Source: Primulina eburnea
Lineage: Eukaryota; Streptophyta; Magnoliopsida; Lamiales; Gesneriaceae
Direction of reading: 5' to 3'
DNA length: 64,000 nucleotides
Assembly (NCBI RefSeq): GCF_022965805.1
Contig: NC_133103.1
Location: forward strand, 44,747,610-44,811,609
Part shown: one piece after another, positions 55,336 through 64,000 of the stretch
Layout of the letters: the number at the start of each line of letters is the position of its first letter
Numbering within the stretch: position 1 is the stretch's first letter
Made by a program: the position numbers and the translations under genes
Notes under the pieces: generated by a model
What the model saw: the letters and a program-made list of their open reading frames with translations, nothing else
Databases searched by the model: none
What the model was told of the DNA's origin: nothing

Positions 55336-58300
55336 TCATTTCTCCCGTCCCCTCGAACTCGTAGTTCCCCGTCTCAATGCAAGAGAGTTTGATAAATATA
55401 CACTTTCCTTGTTATCCCGAGAGTTATTGCATCCTACTACTCTATTGGAGTCATTCTCCCTACTACAAGAACAACTACTATTACTACCGACTAACCTCGT
55501 ATGTGGGTTGGGGCACGAAAATGAAACTCTCCTTTTCTCTGTTGAAACTGTGCCTTGAGAACTTGATTTGACAAGATTAGAACCACTAGTCTCAGTATCT
55601 GAAGAGTAGCGGTCCAAATCAGAAAGTGGTGAGTGCCTTCTATAAAGAGGAGATGGAGATGATGATGCAGAAGATGTGTCGGAATCTGAAGAGCTTCTCC
55701 ATGATTTATTCAAGTGGTTTCCCAGATCCCCCAGCATTTGATCAAAAATGTCATCTGTGCTTGTGGATTCCTTGTTACTACTCTCGGTGCTATGGGACCC
55801 AGTTTCAGAGAAGATAGAGGAAGAATTGTCACTTAAAGCATCCTCTTCTGAATTTGCCTGAATCAGATGGTACCTCGAGCAATGCTGATAAAAGCAGTCA
55901 TTGCAGGTCTGAACATTCCATTCGCATGTGGCAGCAATCCATTGTTCTGCTGGATGGAATTTACACCTACAAGTCTGATTTTGTACTTTTCTAGACTCAC
56001 GAGGAACAATTACACTTTTTCTCAGTTTTGGAGAACGAGGAGAGCACCTAGCAAGGAATTTGATCCAGTTAGGGGGGAAAACTGATGCAGCATAGAGATA
56101 ACCAATCGTTTAGAATCCTTAGACATCTTACCTCGCATAAAAAAGCATGTATGCAGCCGTCGACAAAACCTTTTCAAGTTCCACTGGTTGGACCTATAAC
56201 CATAATAAACATGAATTATCATTGGATGAAAATAATCAAGTGTCTCAAAGTCATTATATAAAGAACTATGAAAATACAGCAGAAAGATAAAACAGGACGG
56301 ACAGGTTGGGAAAGAAATCTCTCTCCAGCGAATAGGAAATGACTAAAGTCATCTGCTCTGAGCACATTCACACAAAAAGTCTGGCGGGTTATGTTCTTGC
56401 CCAACGGGGTTGATGTTTCTCATATAAATTTAAACAGAAATGGTACATCATCCTCCACAGGAAAGTTAATCAGCTCTTTGGTTGTTTGGTCATGTGTCCT
56501 CAGACCCCTCCATTCATGACATGGACAAGTTCCATGGCAGATATTTTATAAACTAGGCCTTGTTTTAGTCATCAGAATATATATATGAAGCAAACAACTA
56601 AAGTAATGACATAAACGGCAGGATTAGATATCAACAGGCTCAGAATTTCTCCAAATCGCATAGGTGGAGTCGCAATCCGTAATTTTTCCTTACCCTTCAC
56701 AGGGATCAGGGGCCTTTTGTTTTCTTTAAATTTTTTGTGTTTGTAGTGGGAAAAGTGGGAAAACGAGGTGGTTCTTCAGTGGGAAAACAAGGTGGTTCTC
56801 CACTAACACAATTTATTGCTCAAAGTAAAATCAGTTGAATTCTAACATATTGGCTCTATTCACAGGTTCAGAAGAAAAAACATATAAATGCCTTGATAAA
56901 TTATTGGTATAAAACTGAGTAACCAGAAAAAAGATGCTGTGATGCAGTGAAAAATGTTTAGAACTAGTTAGGAAGAACTTACTGTTATGTCATCAGCTTT
57001 GAACCACCGTCCCGCATTATTCTTTAGGTAACACACATAGTGACCAGAAAATGTGGCATTCATAGAATCCAAGTGAACTACTACCCCATAAAGGCGGTAA
57101 ATTGGGGACTTGTCACTTGTTCCACTCATAAATGGAGCTAAATTCAAAACATCAGGGAACTTGACTACTTTATTCAGCTTCCCATATTGACCCGACTGGC
57201 AATGACAAATGTAAGCAGCTCATTTTACCACCAAAAACATCAGAGAAGTACATATTTTATTCCAAGACTAGATTACCTGAAATCTTTTAAGAGCAATAGT
57301 GAGAACATTAGGAGCCTCCAACACCCTCAACTTCTTTTTGGCCCTCTCGTAGGATTTGCATCTACCAAAGATAATACAACTTTATTATTGTCTCTCAAGT
57401 CTATCATCTCAATTCCTAGATATAAATCTTCTCCTGTGTAATCTAAACAAGAAACTGAAGAAAACAAAAATTCACACCTCCTCCCCAAAAATCTTTTCAA
57501 ACACAGCGTTAAATTAACGTGAAGATACCACTTCATAAACCAGAATAAAAAATATTTATCCCAATATACTGATGAAGTCTTTCATCAGATAACAATTACT
57601 GAGAGAATATCAAATTTCTGCTTCAATAATTGATTAGAATGGCGCAACTAGTAGGAGAAATCGTGAACTTTCAAGTTTAATTTCGACTTATGTCCCTGAA
57701 GACAGCGAAAACTATGGAGAAATGGTCTGAGAAAACTCGGCAAGCCAAACTGTTTGTGACCAAACTTGTAGCAGGAAAGATAAAACAGTGCAATGCTTTT
57801 ATGACCCCCAACGTCTTCCATTCCAGCTGTCTCATTTCGGTACTATTCCAAGTTAGTTTACCAGAGAGAGAGGATAATATAGCTGTGTAAAGTGTGTATG
57901 ACTTCGGCCCACCGCTTTATTATGTTCATATTTCCAAGTTCATTTACCAGAGAGGACTAAATAAAGACCGTACTACAAAGTAAATACATAAAGTAATGCA
58001 CACGTGATCACCAAAATTTACGTTGTTGTGCCAAGAAGTAGTAGTTGGAGCTCATGATGTTAATATTGTTACTGAACTAAAGGAAATTTTTCGGAAAAAA
58101 TATTGTCAATGTAGAAAATGGAAACGTGGATATCCAAAAGGTAGCAGGACAATTCATAGAAAGAGAAGTGAGTATAGCAAATTGGTCAAACCTGCCACAG
58201 TGGTATTTATTTTCGCCATCTAAAATCTCCGAGCGAGTGAACTGATGTAGGGCCTCTTGTACAGTCCCAATATCTCCTCCTATCTCGACAGAGAGATCCA

Positions 58301-61098
58301 TTATTCTTTCACGCTGTTCAGATTTACCTCCACATCTCATGCACTGAATCTGCATTTGGATTCCCACAACACAAAACAAATTTCAGAATTATCTACTAGA
58401 TAAAGCCCACATTTAGGTAAAGTCCACATTTCTATAAATATTCAAGAGATTCATCAAAATAACCTTTGAACGGAGGTACCCTCCAAATGTGAGCCCAACC
58501 AGAGTTGTTTCTTCATCCAAAGAGTTTGGCTTGTTAAACCTAGCTTCTTTAAGGTGTACATATTGCATTGCATCGATAGCATATCTGTCGAATACATGTC
58601 AACGTATACTTGAGGACTAATGAACTACACAACCAAGAAAGAGTCTATTCAGCTAGCAAATTCCAGGTAGGCCAACACCAACTCACCTGAGAAATTCATG
58701 AGCATCTTCCTCCCTCCCATGACCCAAATGGCTTCCTAGACGCTCCATCTGAGACAGGACAGGAGCAGGAGACACAGGAGAATTGCCTTCTTTGGCCTTC
58801 TTAACTAGCAACTCAAACTCACAGGTGAAGCACCATTCTCTCTTTCCACCTGATACAAAACACAAAATCGCACAAAAAACAAATAATTGGAGACTGAAGG
58901 ATTTAAAAATCACAGTTAATGGAAAAGAAAACATAAGCATGAAAACAACTTACAAATTTTAGAATGAAGTCCCTGGAGAAAATAAGCTGTGAGGGGTGGC
59001 GTAAACACCAAACACTGGAGTACAGCATTTGCATAACAACTGCAGAAGACTCGGACAAAGGAAACTCTCATGGGCCATTATATTTTAATAAAAAATAATG
59101 ATGGTATCAAAGACACGTCAGAAGATGAGACCAACAGTCAAAAAAATTATAGAAGTCACCCCAGGAATAAAACTCGAATATACACAAGCAGAGAGAGAAA
59201 GAGAGAGGGACCAGTTTCTCGAGCAAGTGAGCAACTAATCAGAAGTCATAAACCAGCAAATAAAAACTAAAAATATAACAGGAACTTGTAATATAAACAA
59301 CCACTAGAGTCAAAAAAATCTCAAATCCTTGAGAATCAAGTGTAAATTGAATAAGTTGAAATGAAGACAAGTATTCACATATGGTGCAATACAAACTCAA
59401 TTTAATCATGACTCCAAGTCAACATACCACAAAATGTGGCAAACTCTATGCAAGCAGATAGGTCTGACACAAAGGGGCTGATCATTTAATACTTCGAATA
59501 GTAACTTATAGTGAGAAAAACGTCACAAGACATATTTACTGCTGCTCAAGCCAAAGTGTTGAACAATGAAAAGCCAAGAAAGCACAAGTTTTTATGTTCA
59601 ATTTTCAGTTTACAATGCTATGTTGAGAGTTACCTATTCCCACAATTCACGAGTCCACGTGGGCGTAACTCAACCTTGTTCCAGTTGTAAAGCTGTACGA
59701 AAAGTTCATATGAAAATGAACCCTGTAAAATTGAAATGATGTCACAGTTCGCATGGTACAAGGGAGGAGGATCATTAAAATGACAATGGAAGCTTCTAAC
59801 ATACCTCGTATTTTCCTATAGGACCAATTTTAGAACCCAAATAACTTTGCCTAATGGAGTTAGAAGCTTGAAGTTGGTCCATGACTCTCCTTGTTGACGC
59901 ATTAATACCACTTTTAGCATCGTGCGCGTCACAACCACGGCCACCTTCATTTTTCACAGACTGCACATCCAGAATAGCATGCTTCCTGGTGCAGCCACTA
60001 GAAGGCATATCAGTTTTAGAATCTTTTACTCGACATTCCACAGCATCTGAATTAGCAAATGTCCTATCAACTTTACTCTCCAATATTTTAGGAGCTAGAT
60101 ATTGCAAGCCACGAGCTTCAACATCATCTGTATTCCGTGCATGCCCTTTAGATTCAGAATCTTTACGTTCAAGACTAGTACCAGAAAAGGAGGATTTAGC
60201 TTTTTCCATCTTTGAGCTCCATTCAGGTGAGGTATTTTTAACATTAAGATGGGTAGGCACTTGGCAGTTCAATAAAATTGGTCCTCTGGACTTCAAACAA
60301 TCTGCATTTCTTTTCTCTGATAATGCAGCTTCATGTGTTGGATTTCTGGCCAGTGATGTGGGACTGAGAGTATCTTTCATTACTTTGTTCATGCCAAAAC
60401 CGATCACTTCCACCTGAGCATCGCTTCTACCCGAAGAGGAAAAACAAGAAGAGCGAGAATTTGGATCTTTTATGACACGCAATTCATCAGGCGCATCAAT
60501 CTTAGATCTAATGGGTTCAACTGTTGCCTCCCAAAAATCAGAGGGCGTGGAAGGTTCAAAAAGTGGAAATTCTTCAGATCCTGAAGCATCTCTGCCCAAT
60601 GAAATTGAAGATTCTGATAGCTCATCTGTATCAATGCAACCCGATTCGAACTGAAGCGAAACACCAGTTATGGCAACATCCTCTACCATATTGGTCGAAC
60701 TAGATTGCTTGGGCAAGAGGGGCTTAACTGCCTCAAATTGATTGGATTTGTTAAAATTTCTATTTGAAGCAATGGGCATGTTACTCGAAATGGCAGATGA
60801 AATTTGTTCATCAGGAAGTAAGTCGACCGATGGTTTGGAAATATTACCAGTTTCTTTCCCATCATAATTGTTTGCAATTTTATTGCTATTCTTCCCACCG
60901 AGCAGATGAAGAGAGGGATCAGAACATACGTAGTCTCCAGATGATAGAGGATGTCTTGAAGCAATCCCATTCAAATTGCCACTGCTTTTAAACTCATCTT
61001 GCTCAAAGAGCACCACATCATCGCTCAGGTGAGAGGAAAATGAACTGCATTCATCCTTGTGGCCTTGTCGCCAATGAATTATTTGACACTTTCCAGAG
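55336..61098 (-). CDS. UBP16: Ubiquitin-specific protease with MYND finger (UBP15/16/17 group), 5' end outside window
   Basis: Ten exons on the minus strand join in frame: 59805-61098, 59634-59722, 58954-59039, 58687-58849, 58464-58584, 58192-58349, 57277-57361, 56983-57195, 56132-56193 and 55336-56047 (stop). They give 993 visible residues. The first visible residues (SGKCQIIHWRQGHKDEC) are the second half of a MYND zinc finger. A long Ser/Asp-rich linker follows (about 20-430). The USP fold then has its Cys box (GLVNCGNSCYANAVLQC, nucleophile about 462), zinc ribbons C-x2-C at 587/590 and 635/638, and a His box (FSGHYVCY, H717, then WFKADD). All catalytic residues are present. The C-terminal tail is Ser-rich. 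It removes ubiquitin from proteins. UBP15, 16 and 17 are close relatives; the length favours UBP16, but the exact orthologue is not proven. Confidence 0.92.
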
Positions 61099-64000
61099 CT
61101 GCAACCATTTGTAATGAATTAATATAAATGCAACACAAGAATATATACAACACAAGACAAAATATTAAAGTATCATAATCACAAGATAGAACAATATGGA
61201 ACAAGACTGCATAGAAATTGTAAAACAAGATTTAGCGTACCATTGGTAAGTTATATGAGAAACCTAAAAGAAGGTGGCATCTTATAAGCCTAATCTTCCA
61301 CAATATTAAGTGTAAGGGTATGTTTGGTTGCATTGATTAACAGAGTGATTGATGGCATGAATTTATAAGGAATTTGATATGATGGATTCAAAAGTAAAAT
61401 GACAGAATCAATTCGTGTGACCGACTGGATCACTGGATTAACCGAGGATAACCGAAAAAGTCATTTCGTAAAACCTTCTCTCCTCCATCAACTCTTCATT
61501 ATATCTCATCTACTATAATTTTAGCACCAAATCCAATGTTCAGCCAGAGCAAGAGCAACATTAATGGAAGTTTGACTACAAAGAAACAACATTAAAGTTT
61601 GTCCATTTCCTTGAGAAGAGGAGCTTGTGGTTGCCGGTAGCCATGACTAAGTGTAAAAATTCAGAAGCATTGAATGTGCTGGAGAGACAAATGGAGGTGG
61701 ACATGGTATTTTGTAAAAAAACTGCCTACCTTCTCTTGAAACATTTCTCAGTATAAACAGTTCCAAGAAAAGTCCATATATTTCCAATGTCCTTCAAACA
61801 AATAAAGGATTTTTTTTAGCCATGCCACATCCACCACCACCAATAGCTTTACAATTATAAACCACCACCATCACCCCACCCAATCACCACTACTCTCTTT
61901 TTTGATTTTTTTTAAGTCCCTACTCCAGTTTTCATATTTTAAAATTCAGACAAAGACCTCTCAAAGAATCAAACAATGATTCCTAGCGCTATCACCAACC
62001 TATAGTCCATACCCATGGTCAAGGCCAAAGGCCTTTGTTGTCTAGTTTTTGCTACGTATTGTATTATAAGTAAGATGGTGATGTGAGTTGACCACAGAGT
62101 AATACAATGGTAACTTTGATGCAAGATTATTTTCTTGAACCGCTACTCATCATGTAAACCAAACATAACTTAAAAAAGGATGCTTGCTCGTAGGTTCACT
62201 CTGATTGACGAAATTGATAATTTGAATTAAATATTTATGGTCCAACCACTAAACAATGAGCCATAAATTACAAGAAGGGTAAATATTGGCAAACCATTGA
62301 AGCAAATATAGTGTTTATGCATTAAGTTCAAGTACAGTAGGTTTACTTGGCAACGCTTATGAGATTTCTACCAAGAAAAAATAAAGAAAAGTATTAATTT
62401 TACGGGTCTCTACAGCTAAATATAATGACACAGCCTCCTCTTTTAGTAGCAAGTGACATTTGTAAATCATGCCAACCAGATGACGAACACATCATACAAT
62501 ACAAATTAATCAACCTGAGGGAAAAACACTTACATTCTTAGCAAGAAAGAGGGGTCACTTCAGTCATCACTAATATGTTCTAGGCATCTAACATACTTAG
62601 CACTTACTCAAATTTTTTATAAATTAAAGCCCATAGATACCGAAGTAGCCAAAGCCTCATTAAGTGTTCTAGCATGCTACTGAATATCTTCTCATACTTA
62701 TTGCTTCTACAATCTACACATTTGAATCTTATTTCAGGAATTTTGTATGTGTCTGTCTTCTTTCGCTGGGATAATGACCAATATTTATAAGATCACTTAC
62801 CCTTTGGACAAGTAATCAAACGGAGATGAACATGATTTTCATACTAGCTCCATTGCATAGAACAAGAGCTGCGTAAATGTGGAATAAACTAGAAACAGCA
62901 TGCATTACACGGGTGAAGCAGACGGGGTTTGTGTAATGTTAGAAGATATTTAATAAAGATATATCAAATGTTTGAATTGTCAAGCGACAAATTTTAATTT
63001 TATATTTATTCTTTTATTTTTAGTAAGTGTAGAGATGCTTGTAACTGGAGTAGTTACTCCTCATTAATGTTGCTTTCCTGGGCTGGATTAATAGCTTTCA
63101 GAGCCAGCTTTTCAGCATATTCATCCATTTACTGTGTAAAATCGTTTTTAATATGTCTGTCTCCTATTATTTAATAAAGATTTTCCATCTATAAATAGGA
63201 TATGAGCCAGTGTTCAAAACCTGATGCCACTTCGAGGTGGATTTTAGGTAAATGACCAGCGATAAGATCACACGCAGTTCCCTTATCCAAAATATGTCAA
63301 TTTTTCTTTAATCCTTTTTTAACAGTTGCCATTTGCAAGCGTACAACTAAAAACGGAAAGGTTAGAAAAAATGGAGGTTATTACCCAACTTGAAAAAATA
63401 AATTTACTGATACTTAAGTTGCCATAAGTGGTTGTGTGCGGCGTGCGCTTAAGCCCAAGAACAAATAACTAAAACATGATTATGTGAGTATCGAAATAAA
63501 ACTTCTGCATACTTTGAAGTTTGAATCATTCCACAACCAATTCATACTTGTGGAAATTCTTCTGTCTTAGATGAAAGTGAGGGTTCTCTTGTAACGCACT
63601 AGAATTGCATTATCAGTACACACAAGAGTTCCAGTGCCTCGCCCCAACTTCTTGTACTTGATAGCTAAAGGCTCGCATACGGAAGAATTTAGGCAAGGGA
63701 AGCAAAGAAAACATGCTGTTGTGAATAGATTCACTAGCAAAAGGAAACACAGCAGAAAACCTAATCTTATTGTCATTATTTATATAATTATATAGCACGC
63801 TAATATTAAGATAAAAGCGATTTTTCTCTCTCTTAAAAATCCCATCTTTTATAAGCATCCAAACCCAGTCACAAAGTCACTGTTGTAACACAGAAACTGC
63901 CCTCTACTTAATTTCATATGAATTTGACCATTTACAGTTATGCTTCCCCTGGAGAAAATCAGCAAACAGTGTAACATATTACCATGCTAGATTAAGAACT
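61099..64000 (-). other. Large intron of the ubiquitin protease gene
   Basis: The 61098 exon begins right after a ...TTGCAG acceptor, and the MYND finger is cut in half, so upstream exons must exist at higher coordinates. No MYND first half (C-x2-C-x-x-x-x-x-R-C) is seen up to 64000, so this intron is over 2.9 kb. It is AT-rich. A Tourist-like left end (AGGGTATGTTTGGTTGCATT, 61315) is present without a clear partner. The small frames near 63570-63860 show no known domain. Confidence 0.65.

Noticed and set aside
61315..61560. Tourist-type MITE in the ubiquitin protease intron
   Set aside because: Only one end (AGGGTATGTTTGGTTG) is convincing; no matching inverted end with a TTA flank was found.
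63567..63858. Minus-strand ORFs as the first exon of the ubiquitin protease
   Set aside because: They lack the first half of the MYND finger and the usual N-terminal membrane segment plus basic stretch, and no splice donor joins them in phase to the 61098 exon.

Overview
This is a plant nuclear genome window, almost certainly from a eudicot. It holds three intron-rich host genes with GT-AG introns, embedded in AT-rich DNA packed with nested LTR retrotransposons, MITEs and relics of DNA transposons. The repeat families would fit an asterid or Lamiales-type genome, but that is only an impression.

Host genes. (1) 1469-4377 (+), six exons, 227 aa: a plant-conserved protein of unknown function. 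(2) 22822-28294 (+), thirteen exons, 452 aa: the medium (mu) subunit of the AP-4 adaptor complex, complete. (3) 55336-61098 (-), ten visible exons, 993 aa visible: a MYND-finger ubiquitin-specific protease of the plant UBP15/16/17 group. Its first exon or exons lie beyond base 64000. All three open across every exon with conserved splice sites and look functional. They have no evident functional link to each other.

Repeat layout. 1-735 is a decayed transposon-derived host-like protein. 5018-10186 is a badly decayed Ty3/gypsy element with partial LTRs, followed by a reverse-oriented LTR (10187-11156). 11157-12638 plus 22352-22540 is one PIF/Harbinger transposon on the minus strand, split by a complete 9.7-kb Ty3/gypsy Tat/Retand-type element (12639-22351; LTRs 866/869 bp; TSD TTTAC). 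That element carries gag, protease, RT, RNase H, a second archaeal-type RNase H, integrase, a 52-bp palindromic tandem repeat and a spliced antisense coiled-coil ORF. 28486-28891 holds a SINE and a hairpin MITE. 30417-37980 is a young gypsy element with 2.1-kb LTRs (TSD TTGCC), an intact gag and a decayed pol. Its LTRs contain two unusual repeat arrays. 38000-39760 is an old gypsy LTR. 39760-44650 is the 3' end of a SIRE-like Ty1/copia element whose LTR is interrupted by a solo gypsy LTR (41080-43710). 44658-45171 is a hAT-type MITE. 45180-48470 is a decayed endogenous pararetrovirus (Caulimoviridae) on the minus strand. 49690-50670 is a dead hAT transposase, and 51430-54902 a truncated Ty1/copia element, both on the minus strand.

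No CRISPR array, rRNA, tRNA or bacterial feature was seen. The most novel-looking signals are the LTR repeat arrays of the 30417-37980 element (a CpG-rich palindrome cluster upstream of the TATA box and a ten-copy 20-bp array), its intact gag beside a dead pol, and the spliced antisense ORF of the Retand-type element.
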